64,000 bases of DNA from Murdochiella sp. Marseille-P8839 (GTDB lineage Bacteria > Bacillota > Clostridia > Tissierellales > Peptoniphilaceae). Under the pieces are notes generated by a model. That model had not been told where the DNA came from and did no database searches. It saw only the letters and a program-made list of their open reading frames with translations. The DNA lies in assembly GCA_019753405.1 (NCBI GenBank), contig JAIKLF010000003.1:183264-247263 (forward strand), written 5' to 3'. Positions 50,904 through 61,134 of the stretch are shown piece by piece (the first letter of the stretch is position 1; every line of letters starts with the position of its first letter). The position numbers and the translations under genes were made by a program.

Positions 50904-50947
50904 AAAACCACCCTCATCTCCTACAGATGAGGGTGGTTTTATTTTTT
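50904..50947. terminator. Bidirectional terminator
   Basis: AAAACCACCCTCATCT, loop CCTAC, AGATGAGGGTGGTTTT then ATTTTTT. The stem is perfect. It separates the plus-strand lipoprotein gene from the minus-strand hut operon. Confidence 0.92.
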
Positions 50948-50988
50948 CCTCTAACAGGAAATAGAGAGGCGTATCGAATGCGTAACGA

Positions 50989-51615
50989 TTATTCCAGCGC
51001 GGCTTCGACTTTTGCGATGCAAGCAGAAATCTTCGCATCCAGCTCTTTTAACGCCTCGTCCATTTCACGATGCTTTTCGGCCACGTAGGCTTCGTCCTTG
51101 ATTGAACCTAAGTTGATCTTGACGTTGTAGAAGGCCACGACGACCGCAGCGCGCAGGCAGTGCAATCCGGCGCCGACGTCTGTGATGGCATTCTGGTTTC
51201 CGCGAACGATCAGCGGTTCGGCGTACTTAATGAGTTCCATAGCTTGAATGCCGGTGGTGAAGGGCACATTCGCCGCATTCTTGTATTCTTTTTGAATTGC
51301 TGCACTGCGAGCGGCTTTTTCTTCGGCCGTTTCCTTCGGCATTTTGAAGGCGGCCATCACGCCGTTGAACGAATTGGCATCACGATCAATCGCGTCGAGG
51401 AAGAATTTCTCGTATTCCTTCAGTTCCGGAATGTATCTTTCCATCTCGTCCTTGGCATCTGCGTATTTCTTGTTCGCAACGGTCAGTTCACAGACCATGG
51501 CAAATAATCCGGCAGCTTGTGCAGCCGAGAGAGCAGCGATGGAGCCGCCGCCCGGAGCGGCGGAATCCGAAGCCAATTCCTCAATAAAACCGGTAACGGT
51601 TAAATCTTTTAACAT
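50989..51615 (-). CDS. fchA: Formimidoyltetrahydrofolate cyclodeaminase
   Basis: 208 residues from ATG 51615, preceded by AAAGGAGAAAC. The N-terminus FIEELASDSAAPGGGSIAA carries the typical PGGGS loop of the FTCD_C family. It converts 5-formimidoyl-THF to 5,10-methenyl-THF and ammonia. In mammals this domain is fused to the formiminotransferase; here it is separate, with ftcD two genes upstream. It is the last gene of the minus-strand ftcD-fhs-fchA group and follows fhs by 97 bp. Confidence 0.92.
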   Translation of the reverse strand: MLKDLTVTGFIEELASDSAAPGGGSIAALSAAQAAGLFAMVCELTVANKKYADAKDEMERYIPELKEYEKFFLDAIDRDANSFNGVMAAFKMPKETAEEKAARSAAIQKEYKNAANVPFTTGIQAMELIKYAEPLIVRGNQNAITDVGAGLHCLRAAVVVAFYNVKINLGSIKDEAYVAEKHREMDEALKELDAKISACIAKVEAALE

Positions 51616-51712
51616 AGTTTCTCCTTTTTCTTTGGTATCCGACGCGGACAAATGCCTCGGTGGCCTTTATCGTTTTCCGCCGAGGCACGTGCCGTTGCTG
51701 TTATCGATTCGC

Positions 51713-53389
51713 TTAGAACAGGCCGACCATGTTGCCGAGCTCATCGACATCCATGTGATCGGCAGCCGGAACCTTGGGAAGACCCGGCATAACCATGATG
51801 TCGCCCGTTTCGCAGACGATGAAGCCCGCACCGGCGGATACGCGCACGTTCTGGACGGTGATTTCAAATCCGCTTGGCGCACCGACCGCGTTCTTGTCAT
51901 CCGAGAATGAGAATTGCGTTTTCGCCATGCAGATCGGCATCTTGTCGAGACCGAGCTTCTCCAGCGTCTTGATTTGCTTCTTGGCTGCTGCCGTCAGCGT
52001 TACTTTTCCACCGCCATAGTAGTCTTTAACGATGGTATCCAGCTTTTCCGGAATAGAAGCTTCCACATCATAGAGGTAATGGAAGTTATTTTCCTGATCC
52101 GCTGCTTTAACGACTTTTTCGGCCAGATCGGTCATGCCGTCGCCACCCTTTGCCCAGCCGTCGGACAGGGAAAGTTCCACGCCGTATTCCGCACACAGAT
52201 CCGTCAGAGCTTTAATTTCGGCATCCGTATCGAAGATGAAACGGTTGAGCGCGACCACCGTCGGCAGACCGAAGCCCTTCATATTCTTGATGTGGCGACC
52301 GAGGTTCGCAAAGCCGGCCTTAACCGCTTCTACGTTCTCGCCCTTCAAATCTTTCTTATCGACTCCGCCGTGCATCTTGAGCGCCTTAATCGTGGCGACG
52401 ATGACGACTGCGTCCGGCTTAAGACCGCCGAGACGGCATTTGATGTCGAAGAATTTTTCCGCACCGAGGTCGGCGCCGAAGCCTGCCTCCGTGACGAGGT
52501 AATCGGCCATTTTCAGGCCCAACTTTGTCGCGATGAGGGAGTTGCAGCCGTGCGCAATGTTCGCAAACGGACCGCCATGGATGAGTGCCGGCGTATGCTC
52601 GAGCGTCTGAACAAGGTTTGGCTTGATGGCATCCGCCAAAAGCATGGCCATCGCGCCCTGTGCATTGAGGTCGCCTGCGGTGACCGGTGCGCCTTCCTTA
52701 TTATAGGCGACGATCATGCGTGCCAGACGCGCTTTCAGATCTTCCAGACCGGAAGCAAGGCACAGTGCAGCCATAACTTCAGAAGCCACGGTAATCATGA
52801 AGTGATCTTCACGGGGAACGCCGGCTGCTTTTCCGCCAAGTCCGATCACGACGTTACGCAGCGAGCGGTCGTTCATATCGAGAACACGCTTCCAGACGAT
52901 GCGACGTTCGTCGATGTTTAAGGCATTACCTTGCTGCAGGTGGTTATCAATGAGAGCAGACAAAAGGTTGTTCGCCGCCGTCATCGCGTGCAGGTCGCCG
53001 GTAAAGTGGAGGTTGATGTCTTCCATCGGCACCACCTGCGCATAGCCGCCACCGGCTGCACCACCCTTGACACCAAATACCGGGCCGAGGGAGGGCTCAC
53101 GAAGAGCAACAACGGAATTCTTACCGATCTTGTTCAGACCCATTGTCAAGCCGATGGAACAGGTGGATTTTCCTTCCCCTGCGGGAGTCGGCGTGATGGC
53201 CGTGACCAAGATCAGCTTTCCGTCTTTTTTGTTGGAAAAACGCTGAATCGCGTCATGCGAAATCTTCGCTTTATATTTTCCGTACAGCTCCAGATCGTCT
53301 TCTTCCAAACCTACCTTTTTGGCGATGTCTACGATCGGGAGCATCTCTACGGAATTGGCAATTTCAATATCGGTTTTTACTTCTGCCAT
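51713..53389 (-). CDS. fhs: Formate--tetrahydrofolate ligase
   Basis: 558 residues, the family's usual length. ATP-binding loop [11 protein letters not shown] at 67-77, further conserved text [20 protein letters not shown] and the C-terminal [15 protein letters not shown]. It interconverts formate, ATP and THF with 10-formyl-THF. Within a histidine-degrading operon it most likely runs towards formate and ATP, an energy-yielding step for fermenters. GAGGAG precedes the ATG, and the ftcD gene ends 3 bp upstream of it. Confidence 0.96.
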   Translation of the reverse strand: MAEVKTDIEIANSVEMLPIVDIAKKVGLEEDDLELYGKYKAKISHDAIQRFSNKKDGKLILVTAITPTPAGEGKSTCSIGLTMGLNKIGKNSVVALREPSLGPVFGVKGGAAGGGYAQVVPMEDINLHFTGDLHAMTAANNLLSALIDNHLQQGNALNIDERRIVWKRVLDMNDRSLRNVVIGLGGKAAGVPREDHFMITVASEVMAALCLASGLEDLKARLARMIVAYNKEGAPVTAGDLNAQGAMAMLLADAIKPNLVQTLEHTPALIHGGPFANIAHGCNSLIATKLGLKMADYLVTEAGFGADLGAEKFFDIKCRLGGLKPDAVVIVATIKALKMHGGVDKKDLKGENVEAVKAGFANLGRHIKNMKGFGLPTVVALNRFIFDTDAEIKALTDLCAEYGVELSLSDGWAKGGDGMTDLAEKVVKAADQENNFHYLYDVEASIPEKLDTIVKDYYGGGKVTLTAAAKKQIKTLEKLGLDKMPICMAKTQFSFSDDKNAVGAPSGFEITVQNVRVSAGAGFIVCETGDIMVMPGLPKVPAADHMDVDELGNMVGLF

Positions 53390-53392
53390 GAT

Positions 53393-54286
53393 TTACTCCT
53401 CAATTAATAGGGTCTCAATGATCTGATCAGCGCGGAAATTCTCAATCTGCATATAGTATGCTGCAGAATCTACCAACGCTTGCAGCGGAACCATGCCGAT
53501 GACTTCGGTGCCGTAGACGCTGACGCCGTAGCGAGCTGCTTCCGATTTGATCATTTCGATGGCTTGATAGATCGCTGTCTTCTCGTAATTGACCAGGTTC
53601 ATCGAAACCTGCGTCTGATGGCGTTCTTCCAGGGGAAGACCGATCGCCTTGACGAAGCGCAGACCGCCGCCGATGTGGCGAACTTTTTTCGCGATGGCTT
53701 CGGCAATTTCGACCTTGTCGGTGTTGAGGTTGACGTTGAAAGCAACAAGGTGGAAACGGGCACCAACAGCCGTTGCGCCGCTCTTCTCGTTCATTTCACG
53801 CGGACCGAAATCCGGTTCCCAACCATCTTCTTTGATTTTCTCGAAGAAGCCTTCGTACTGTCCCTTACGGACTTTGGCCAGGTTCTTGCGCTCCGGCTTT
53901 GTTGCTGCATCTTCATAGAGATAAACAGGAATGCCCAGTTCGCCGATGGCCTTACCGACTTCTTTGGCGTATTCGACGCATTCTTCGGTGGTGCATTCCG
54001 TAATAGGAATGAAAGGAACAACGTCGACAGCGCCCATGCGAGGATGACCGCCGCTGTGCTTGGTCATGTCAATGACTTCTTTTGCCACTTTAACGGACTC
54101 GATCACCGCTTTGATGACCGCTTCCGGATCACCGATCACTTCAACAACGGTACGGTTATGGTCTTTGTCCGGCTGGTAGTCGACAAGCTTCAAGCCTTCT
54201 TTGGCACGGAAGCAATCGGCAATTTTTTCGACTTTTTCGAGGTCACGTCCTTCGGAATAGTTCGGGATACACATTACACGTTTCAT
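53393..54286 (-). CDS. ftcD: Glutamate formimidoyltransferase
   Basis: 297 residues from ATG 54286 (AAGGAGG upstream). The FTCD_N family start RVMCIPNYSEGRDLEKVEKI is clear, with HSGGHPRMGAVDVVPFIP near residue 80-97 carrying the catalytic His region. It moves the formimino group from N-formimino-glutamate to THF, releasing glutamate. It is not fused to the cyclodeaminase. First gene of the ftcD-fhs-fchA group, with a possible TATAAT promoter 107 bp upstream. Confidence 0.95.
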   Translation of the reverse strand: MKRVMCIPNYSEGRDLEKVEKIADCFRAKEGLKLVDYQPDKDHNRTVVEVIGDPEAVIKAVIESVKVAKEVIDMTKHSGGHPRMGAVDVVPFIPITECTTEECVEYAKEVGKAIGELGIPVYLYEDAATKPERKNLAKVRKGQYEGFFEKIKEDGWEPDFGPREMNEKSGATAVGARFHLVAFNVNLNTDKVEIAEAIAKKVRHIGGGLRFVKAIGLPLEERHQTQVSMNLVNYEKTAIYQAIEMIKSEAARYGVSVYGTEVIGMVPLQALVDSAAYYMQIENFRADQIIETLLIEE

Positions 54287-54335
54287 TGTCTTTTTTTCCT
54301 CCTTCATCAAAATTCATTGCAACAGATCAAAACAG

Positions 54336-54398
54336 GCAGGATTTTTCCTGCAGAGGGGACCGTCCATGCCTTATTTGACGATCCTTTGACGGATTATA
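54336..54398 (-). promoter_or_regulatory. Promoter and leader hairpin for ftcD-fhs-fchA
   Basis: On the minus strand TATAAT at 54398-54393 with TTTCAT 17 bp upstream (a weak -35). A GCAGGA-AAAA-TCCTGC hairpin at 54336-54351 follows in the leader. Confidence 0.4.
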
Positions 54399-54514
54399 AT
54401 CGGGCAACAGTGGCGATGAAAGCGATTTTCCTTTTTCGCATATCCACCCGACGTTGGCATCATCATAAGTGAACAGAATCTATGAAACGTCAAATAAAAG
54501 AAAGTATTTCGACG

Positions 54515-55783
54515 TCAAGCACGCACCATTTGGCGATCCTTCACAATGCATTTGCCGTTCTTGTAGACTTCCACGGCATGATTGGTCGCGAAATAGTAAA
54601 GAAGATAATCCAGGTTCGGCACGGCAAAGACGGTAAGGTCCGCATTTTTTCCCTTATCCAGAGAGCCTACCGTTTTCTCGCGATGGACGGAATAGGCCGC
54701 GTTGATGGTGACCGCGTTGTAGACCTCCGTCGGTGTCATGCGTAGATAGAGGCAACCGAGTTGCATGACGAACTGCAGGTTGGCCATCGGGCAGGAGCCG
54801 GGATTGGAATCGGTCGTGATGGTGATCGCCATGCCGGCATCCATCATTTTGCGCGCCGGGGCATAGGTATCTTCCATGAGGGAGAATGTCGTTGCCGGCA
54901 ACAGGTCGCCGATTACGTGCGCATCCGCCAGCTTTTGAATATCCTCGTCGGTAATCACCATGAGATGTTCTGCACTGGTGGCACCCAATTCTGCGGCAAC
55001 GGCGGATCCACCGATAGATTCGATTTCGTCCGCATGGATGCGCAGAGCGAAGCCTTCTTTTTTTGCTGCTTCCAGAAGGCGCTTCGACTGTTCTGCCGTG
55101 TACACGCCGGCATCACAGAAGACGTCAACGAATTCAGCAAGTTTTTCTTCTTTGACCTTCGGCAGCATCGTAATGATGTCGTCGATCAGCGGATCCGGGT
55201 TTTCCTTGTATTCAGGGGGAATAACGTGCGCGGCCATAAAGGTGGAAACCAAATCGACCGGCAAATCTTCATTGAGCTTTTTGACAACTTCCAACTGGCG
55301 CTTTTCCGTCTCCCAATTCAGGCCATAGCCGCTTTTCGCTTCAACCGTCGTCACGCCATGAATCATCATTTGTTCCAACAGGTCCTTGGATTTGTCATAC
55401 AAGGTTTCAAAGGACGATTCGCGCGTCGCTTTTAAGGTGGACAGAATACCGCCACCTTCCGCCAAAATATCGAGATAGCTCATGCCGTTGAGTTTCTTGG
55501 AAAACTCATGTTCACGACTGCCGCCATAGACCAGATGGGTGTGGCAGTCGATCAGTCCCGGGGTGGCGACCATACCCCGGCGCTCTTCAATTTTGGTCTT
55601 TGGGCCGATGAGTTCGGCAGGAACTTCGCCTTCTCCAATCGCCAGGATTTTATCGTCTTGAAAGGCGACGTATGCATCTTTCAGCACGGTCGCTTCGTTC
55701 ATTTCTTTTCCGCGCAGCGGATGTCCCGGATCATTCGGGACGAAGAGCTCGTTAAAATGGGTGAGAATTAAAGTTGCCGTCAT
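54515..55783 (-). CDS. hutI: Imidazolonepropionase
   Basis: 422 residues from ATG 55783, set by GAGGAGGAACT. Amidohydrolase fold with the metal-binding [10 protein letters not shown] (about 80-89), [12 protein letters not shown] near 250 and [10 protein letters not shown] near 325, all HutI marks. It opens 4-imidazolone-5-propionate to N-formimino-L-glutamate. Divergent from hutU across a 344-bp gap and followed after 228 bp by ftcD on the same strand. Confidence 0.96.
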   Translation of the reverse strand: MTATLILTHFNELFVPNDPGHPLRGKEMNEATVLKDAYVAFQDDKILAIGEGEVPAELIGPKTKIEERRGMVATPGLIDCHTHLVYGGSREHEFSKKLNGMSYLDILAEGGGILSTLKATRESSFETLYDKSKDLLEQMMIHGVTTVEAKSGYGLNWETEKRQLEVVKKLNEDLPVDLVSTFMAAHVIPPEYKENPDPLIDDIITMLPKVKEEKLAEFVDVFCDAGVYTAEQSKRLLEAAKKEGFALRIHADEIESIGGSAVAAELGATSAEHLMVITDEDIQKLADAHVIGDLLPATTFSLMEDTYAPARKMMDAGMAITITTDSNPGSCPMANLQFVMQLGCLYLRMTPTEVYNAVTINAAYSVHREKTVGSLDKGKNADLTVFAVPNLDYLLYYFATNHAVEVYKNGKCIVKDRQMVRA

Positions 55784-56127
55784 AGTTCCTCCTCTAAATA
55801 TGCAAATATGGTTCACGACAGACATGGATATTCGGATACGGTGAAAAGATACATGGGAAAACGAGGACGCCGTTTTCCCGATTTTCATCAGACGAAAGTG
55901 CACATTCGCCTCATTTTTCCTATACCCATTCTTTTCTTTTTCCAGTTTGTCTATTAGGCGTCAAAAGGGCGACGACTTTGTTATTGCAAGACTTGCGGGA
56001 TAAAAATAGACGCAATAAGAAAAAACGGTTTTTTCATAGACTGTATAAAGACGAGCCTTGAATAGGATAACCATATCGTCAAATGAAAACCATTTCGCAG
56101 GATGGTAGGGTATTGAAGGAGGAAAAC
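55784..56127. promoter_or_regulatory. Divergent control region between hutI and hutU
   Basis: 344 bp with the ribosome sites for both genes. A TATAAA is present near 56042 on the plus strand without a good -35. No gene was accepted; a possible regulator site was not identified. Confidence 0.4.
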
Positions 56128-58149
56128 ATGTTAGAAAACAAACAGATTCAGGAGGCCATGACCATTCGTTTGGAAATGGATGAGCTTCCTGAGATGCCGA
56201 AGTTTGAAGAAGGTATTCGACGCGCGCCGGATCGCGGCTTCCGTCTGACCAAGTCGCAAACCGAAGTGGCGTTGAAAAATGCGCTGCGCTATATCCCGGA
56301 GAAATTCCATGAGCAATTGATTCCGGAATTCCTGGAGGAATTAAAGACGCGCGGCCGTATTTACGGTTATCGCTTCCGCCCGGAAGGCCGCATCTACGGC
56401 AAACCAATTGATGAATATGAAGGAAAATGCCTTGATGGCAAAGCCTTCCAGGTCATGATCGACAATAACTTGGACTTTGACGTTGCTCTCTATCCGTATG
56501 AATTGGTTACTTACGGCGAAACCGGATCCGTCTGCCACGACTGGATGCAATATCGCCTAATCAAAAAGTACCTGGAAAATTTGACGGATGAAACGACCCT
56601 GGTCATGGAGTCCGGCCATCCGCTTGGCCTCTTCAAGTCCCGCAAAAATTCGCCGCGTGTGGTCATAACCAACGGCCTCTTGATCGGCGAATACGATAAC
56701 CATGAAGATTGGGAAATCGCGGAAGAAATGGGCGTCACCAACTATGGACAGATGACAGCCGGCGGCTGGATGTATATCGGACCTCAGGGCATCGTTCACG
56801 GTACCTTCAACACGATCCTGAACGCAGGCCGTTTGAAACTGGGTCTGAGCGCAGAAGATGATCTGTCCGGCAAATTGTTTGTCACGTCCGGTTTGGGCGG
56901 CATGAGCGGCGCACAGGGCAAAGCGGCCGAGATTGCGCATGCGGTCGGTATCGTCGCCGAAGTGGACATCAGCCGTATCGAGACGCGTCTGGAGCAAGGC
57001 TGGATTTCCAAGCTGGCGGAAACGCCGGAAGAAGCCGTCAAGCTGGCACAGGAATCCCTCGAAAAGAAGGAAGCCATGTCCATCGCTTACCATGGCAATA
57101 TCGTCGATTTACTGGAATATATGTACGAAAACAACGTGCATATCGACCTGCTCTCCGACCAGACCTCCTGCCACAATGTTTATGACGGCGGCTATTGCCC
57201 GGTTGGTATCTCCTTTGAGGAACGCACCCGCATGCTCGCCGAAGACCATGAAGGATTTATCAAACTGGTTGACAAAACTCTCGCACGTCATTTCGCCATC
57301 ATCAAAAAGCTCACGGAAAAGGGAACGTACTTCTTCGATTACGGCAACTCGTTCATGAAAGCGATCTACGACTCCGGCGTCAAAGAAATTTCCAAGAACG
57401 GTGTAGATGATAAGGAAGGCTTCATCTGGCCGAGCTATGTCGAAGACATCATGGGACCGTTGCTGTTTGACTACGGTTATGGCCCGTTCCGCTGGGTATG
57501 CCTCTCCGGAAAACATGAAGATTTGGTCGCTACCGACCATGCCGCGATGGATGCGATTGATCCCAACCGTCGTTACCAGGATCGCGACAACTATAACTGG
57601 ATTCGCGACGCAGAAGAGAACAAACTGGTCGTCGGTACCGAAGCTCGCATTCTTTACCAGGATGAAGAAGGCCGCGTGAACATCGCTTTGGCATTCAACA
57701 AGCTGGTACGCGAAGGAAAAATCGGCCCCGTAATGATCGGCCGTGATCATCATGACGTATCCGGTACGGATTCTCCGTTCCGCGAAACATCCAATATTTA
57801 TGATGGCTCCAAAGTTTGCGCCGATATGGCGATTCAGACGTATGCCGGAAATGCTGCTCGCGGCATGAGCTTGATCGCTCTGCACAATGGTGGCGGCGTC
57901 GGCATCGGCAAAGCAGTCAACGGAGGCTTCGGTCTCGTTCTGGACGGATCCGAGCGTGTCGATGAGATCATTCGCCTCTCCCTCTCTTGGGATGTTATCG
58001 GTGGTGTTGCCCGCCGCAACTGGGCACGCAACGAACACGCGATGGAAGTTGCCGTAGCGTTTAACAAGAAACATCCGGATGCGCATATCACCATTCCGTA
58101 TCTTGCGGATGAGGATAAAGTGAAGGCCGCGGTCGCAAAACTGTTCTAA
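56128..58149 (+). CDS. hutU: Urocanate hydratase (long form)
   Basis: 673 residues from ATG 56128 (GAAGGAGG upstream). This is the longer type of urocanase, about 670 residues, found in many anaerobes and animals, not the 550-residue Pseudomonas form. The NAD-binding text TSGLGGMSGAQGKAAEIA lies near residue 254-271, with TSCHNVYDGGYCP holding the conserved Cys and RDHHDVSGTDSPFRET later. It hydrates urocanate to imidazolonepropionate. Followed by an antiporter gene after a structured leader. Confidence 0.95.
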   Translation: MLENKQIQEAMTIRLEMDELPEMPKFEEGIRRAPDRGFRLTKSQTEVALKNALRYIPEKFHEQLIPEFLEELKTRGRIYGYRFRPEGRIYGKPIDEYEGKCLDGKAFQVMIDNNLDFDVALYPYELVTYGETGSVCHDWMQYRLIKKYLENLTDETTLVMESGHPLGLFKSRKNSPRVVITNGLLIGEYDNHEDWEIAEEMGVTNYGQMTAGGWMYIGPQGIVHGTFNTILNAGRLKLGLSAEDDLSGKLFVTSGLGGMSGAQGKAAEIAHAVGIVAEVDISRIETRLEQGWISKLAETPEEAVKLAQESLEKKEAMSIAYHGNIVDLLEYMYENNVHIDLLSDQTSCHNVYDGGYCPVGISFEERTRMLAEDHEGFIKLVDKTLARHFAIIKKLTEKGTYFFDYGNSFMKAIYDSGVKEISKNGVDDKEGFIWPSYVEDIMGPLLFDYGYGPFRWVCLSGKHEDLVATDHAAMDAIDPNRRYQDRDNYNWIRDAEENKLVVGTEARILYQDEEGRVNIALAFNKLVREGKIGPVMIGRDHHDVSGTDSPFRETSNIYDGSKVCADMAIQTYAGNAARGMSLIALHNGGGVGIGKAVNGGFGLVLDGSERVDEIIRLSLSWDVIGGVARRNWARNEHAMEVAVAFNKKHPDAHITIPYLADEDKVKAAVAKLF

Positions 58150-58187
58150 ATGCCTCCGCTTTTGTCCCAAGCTTCCTCATTTCACGA

Positions 58188-58374
58188 TATAATGTTTCGT
58201 GCTAAGGAATAAACGAGCAGGTCAGCGACTGTCGCTTCGCGTTTGCAAAGCGGCCTCCGCCGCCGAAAGGCGGCGGAGAGGTGCTGCCTCAGCAATGGAA
58301 ATCGCGCAAGTGAGCGGAAAACGTTCACCAAACGATTCCAAAAATCCCTGCGGGGAAAAAAGAAAGGAGTGCTT
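58188..58374 (+). ncRNA. Structured leader of the NhaC-type gene, candidate riboswitch
   Basis: TATAAT at 58188-58193 marks a promoter, so the transcript should begin near 58200 and carry a leader of about 175 bases. It has a perfect 10-bp stem with GAAA tetraloop at 58255-58278, a GTGCTGCC/AGCAATGGAAATCGCG region after it, and a small CCC-TGC-GGG hairpin just before the ribosome site. Position before an ion antiporter suggests an ion-sensing RNA, but no named class was confirmed. Confidence 0.5.
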
Positions 58375-59910
58375 ATGAGCACCACTACAAAACGGGAAGT
58401 GCGATTGCCAAGCTTTATTGAGGCAATTATCCCGATTCTCGTCATGGTTGGCTTGATGGTTTATGTTTTTGCCTTCAGTGACGAACAGTATGACGCAGCG
58501 CATATGCCCTTGGTCATTGCGTTGATCGTCACCTGCATTATTGGATTTATTTGTGGCCATACTTTCCAAGATATGCTGGAAGGAATTATGAATCGTATTA
58601 ATGCAACATTGGAAGCTATTCTTATCCTTTTGACCGTCGGTCTGTTGGTTTCGTCCTTCATGATGTCGGGCACCATTCCTACCGTTATCTACTATGGGCT
58701 GGATCTCTTATCCCCCCAGTTCTTCCTTCCGGTAGGCTGCGTCCTTGTCTCCATCGTCGGCTTGGCCTGCGGTTCCTCCTGGACCGCCACCGCTACCATC
58801 GGTATTGCGTTCATGACCATCGGCGAAGGTTTGGGCATGAATCCGGCCATCACCGCCGGTATGGTTATCTCCGGCGCGTATGTCGGTGACAAATTCTCGC
58901 CGCTGTCCGATACGACCAACTTGGCTGCCGGTGTTGCAGAAACCGGTCTTTTCGATCACGTTACCGCCATGGTTTCTACGACCTTCCCGGTTCTGATTAT
59001 TTCGTTAATTATTTACACCTTCATCGGTTTTTCTAGCGGCTCTGTTGCCGGTTATGATCCGTCGATTGCCGAAGGCATCCGGACGGCCATTGCGGAACAT
59101 TTCAACACGAACCCGCTTGTCATGTTGCCGATTCTTGTCATCATCGCGGTTTGCTTGCTTCGTATCCCGGGACTTCCCGGCGTTCTGATTTCAGTCGCAA
59201 CTGGCGTTCTCTTTGCCATTATTTTCCAGGGTGGCGACACGGTTGCAAACATCTTCTCCATCCTGCACTATGGTCCGACCATCGAGACCGGAAATGAGTT
59301 CTTGGATGCGGCTTTGGCAAAAGGTGGTATGAATAACCAGATGTGGACGATCAACCTGATTCTCTTGGCGGTTGCTTTCGGTGGCGCGCTTGAGCGCTGC
59401 GGCATCGTCGAGCGTCTGTTCGGCGGTCTGAAGAAAAAAATCCATAGCGTTCCTGGTTTGCTCTTTGCAACGATGCTGACCTCGATCTTCTGCGACGCTG
59501 CGATGTGCGATCAGTTCCTGGGCATTGGTGTTCCGGCTCCGCTTTATGCTGACAAATACGATGAACTCGGTTTGAGCCGCAACATGCTCTCGAGAACGTT
59601 GGAAGATGCCGGTACGCTTTGGGCGGTTATGTTCCCGTGGACCGCTTGCGGTGCATATCAGATGAAGACTTTGGGCGTCAACCCGATCTATTACTTCCCG
59701 TTTGCGTTCGTCAACCTGCTGAACCCGATCTATGCGTTGATTACTGCGCTTTTGGGACGCAATATCTTCTGGGCGGACGGTGCCTTTACGAGTGTGTTTG
59801 GCAAAACCCGTCAGGGCAAAGTTGCCAAAGCGCCGGAAGAAGCACATGCTAAGGCCCTTAAGGCGCTGGAAGAAATGCGTCAAGCCGGTCGTGCTCCGCG
59901 CGTAAACTAA
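58375..59910 (+). CDS. NhaC-family antiporter, likely tied to histidine use
   Basis: 511 residues from ATG 58375 with AGAAAGGAG upstream. About twelve membrane helices with NhaC-family text: GLACGSSWTATATIGIAFM, GAYVGDKFSPLSDTTNLAAG and a matching C-terminal repeat (SIFCDAAMCDQFLGIGV). The family exchanges Na+ for H+ or moves organic ions. In hut clusters such carriers are often suggested as histidine or product transporters; that is inference here. A structured RNA leader precedes the gene and a terminator follows. Confidence 0.85.
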   Translation: MSTTTKREVRLPSFIEAIIPILVMVGLMVYVFAFSDEQYDAAHMPLVIALIVTCIIGFICGHTFQDMLEGIMNRINATLEAILILLTVGLLVSSFMMSGTIPTVIYYGLDLLSPQFFLPVGCVLVSIVGLACGSSWTATATIGIAFMTIGEGLGMNPAITAGMVISGAYVGDKFSPLSDTTNLAAGVAETGLFDHVTAMVSTTFPVLIISLIIYTFIGFSSGSVAGYDPSIAEGIRTAIAEHFNTNPLVMLPILVIIAVCLLRIPGLPGVLISVATGVLFAIIFQGGDTVANIFSILHYGPTIETGNEFLDAALAKGGMNNQMWTINLILLAVAFGGALERCGIVERLFGGLKKKIHSVPGLLFATMLTSIFCDAAMCDQFLGIGVPAPLYADKYDELGLSRNMLSRTLEDAGTLWAVMFPWTACGAYQMKTLGVNPIYYFPFAFVNLLNPIYALITALLGRNIFWADGAFTSVFGKTRQGKVAKAPEEAHAKALKALEEMRQAGRAPRVN

Positions 59911-59990
59911 GACATGAACCGTTGACAAAAACAGATTCCTATCGGTGACGTTTTACTGAGCGACGCCTGATTCGGAATATGAAAAAGAAA

Positions 59991-60037
59991 GCGCACCTGT
60001 TGCCGAGCTTATGAGCCGACAGCCGGTGCGTTTTTTT
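59991..60037 (+). terminator. Terminator after NhaC-type gene
   Basis: GCGCACC and GGTGCGT pair, extended by TGT/ACA, around a 20-base loop, followed by seven T. Confidence 0.85.
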
Positions 60038-60200
60038 GTCTATTTTCTTCACGTTACCGATGACGTGACGGCGACTAATGCGCAAGCACTTATCGTCTAT
60101 TTTGCGGAAGGGTAGTATATAATAAACATAGCCACTTCGTTAATTCGTGCACGATGTGGAAAACGCGGTGTAAACTCGTCTATTGCAAAGCGGACGATGT

Positions 60201-60253
60201 TTGCGAAGCGTGATTTACGGAGAGAGACTTGCGAAGAGTGATTTATGGAGAGG
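60201..60253 (+). repeat. Tandem 28-bp repeat upstream of a membrane protein gene
   Basis: TTGCGAAG-GTGATTTA-GGAGAG occurs at 60201-60225 and again at 60229-60253 with three differences. Both copies carry a GGAGAG that could act as a ribosome site. Confidence 0.7.
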
Positions 60254-60285
60254 ATTCTTTACGTAGGAAGAAGGGAACAAAACGA

Positions 60286-60795
60286 ATGAAATCAAGATTG
60301 GATAAAAAATGCCCATGGCACGACGACCACGAAGCGATAGAGATGAAACAGGCCAATTACCGCAAAAAATGGGTTATGCCGTATACTTTTATAATGGTGT
60401 TTTTTTGTATCGGTTTGGGCATTTTTACGAAGTATCGCATCTCCATTCTTCTCGGCTTGCTGGTGCTTTTGGCGGTAACGACGAAACGCTATGCCGCAGT
60501 GACGTCAAAGGGATTTGAACAGTTTTCCAACATGTATATTTTTACCAATTACCGCATGGTTGCCTGGGACGATATCGATACCATTACTTATGAAAAATTG
60601 CCGGATCATCCTGAAAATTCATTGTTTTATTTCACGCATGGGGATGTGACGTCGCGCGCCATTTTTCCAACGGCGGAGCGCAAGCGCATTCTTCATTTAG
60701 CGGAAAAATACCATCCGGATATTAAGACGTATGATGGGGCGGTATTTAAGGAAGAAGTGAAACAAAAATATGGCAAAAAACGGGAGAAAAAATAA
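60286..60795 (+). CDS. Small membrane protein with PH-like C-terminus
   Basis: 169 residues from ATG 60286; the ribosome site (GAAGAAGGGAAC) is moderate. A charged N-terminus (CPWHDDHEAIEMKQ) precedes two adjacent membrane helices at about 30-68. The soluble rest (MYIFTNYRMVAWDDIDTITY) resembles YcxB/bPH-type domains of small bacterial membrane proteins. Function unknown. A doubtful 60-codon frame overlaps its end. Confidence 0.65.
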   Translation: MKSRLDKKCPWHDDHEAIEMKQANYRKKWVMPYTFIMVFFCIGLGIFTKYRISILLGLLVLLAVTTKRYAAVTSKGFEQFSNMYIFTNYRMVAWDDIDTITYEKLPDHPENSLFYFTHGDVTSRAIFPTAERKRILHLAEKYHPDIKTYDGAVFKEEVKQKYGKKREKK

Positions 60796-60952
60796 GCGAA
60801 TTGTTCAGACGGAGAAAACAGACGACATCGAAGAGGTGAGCATAGACAAGAAAACAGGCTTTTTGTTCGGCGATCCGAGGGCGATCGGGGCGATAGAGAT
60901 AATCGAACAAAGCGACGAACATGGAGCAGAAACAGAGCATCAGCCATTTTGA
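60770..60952 (+). CDS. Doubtful small protein overlapping preceding gene
   Basis: 60 codons from ATG 60770, overlapping the previous gene by 26 bp. The product is charged (KRIVQTEKTDDIEEVSIDKK) with no motif, and the ribosome site is weak. It may be a real coupled gene or a chance frame. The rest of the gap up to 61134 holds nothing else that could be supported. Confidence 0.3.
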   Translation: MAKNGRKNKRIVQTEKTDDIEEVSIDKKTGFLFGDPRAIGAIEIIEQSDEHGAETEHQPF

Positions 60953-61134
60953 TTATCACATCTGATGGCGAAGCGTAAAAACAGGATAGAATAAATGTTA
61001 TGACGAAATAAGATCAACGGCTTCGGGTATAGATAATGCGTAAGTTGCCGGCGGGTCCGCAAAAGGAAACAAACGGAACCCTACAAGAGCATTTTCGTGG
61101 TGCATAGGAAACAGCAGTAGATAAGGAGGTGTAC

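Noticed and set aside
51914..54472. Long plus-strand frames opposite fhs and ftcD
   Set aside because: Shadows of well-recognised minus-strand genes with strong codon bias; no ribosome sites.
55961..56407. 148-codon minus-strand frame over the hutI-hutU gap and hutU start
   Set aside because: It overlaps the hutU start in antisense and has no ribosome site or recognisable motif.
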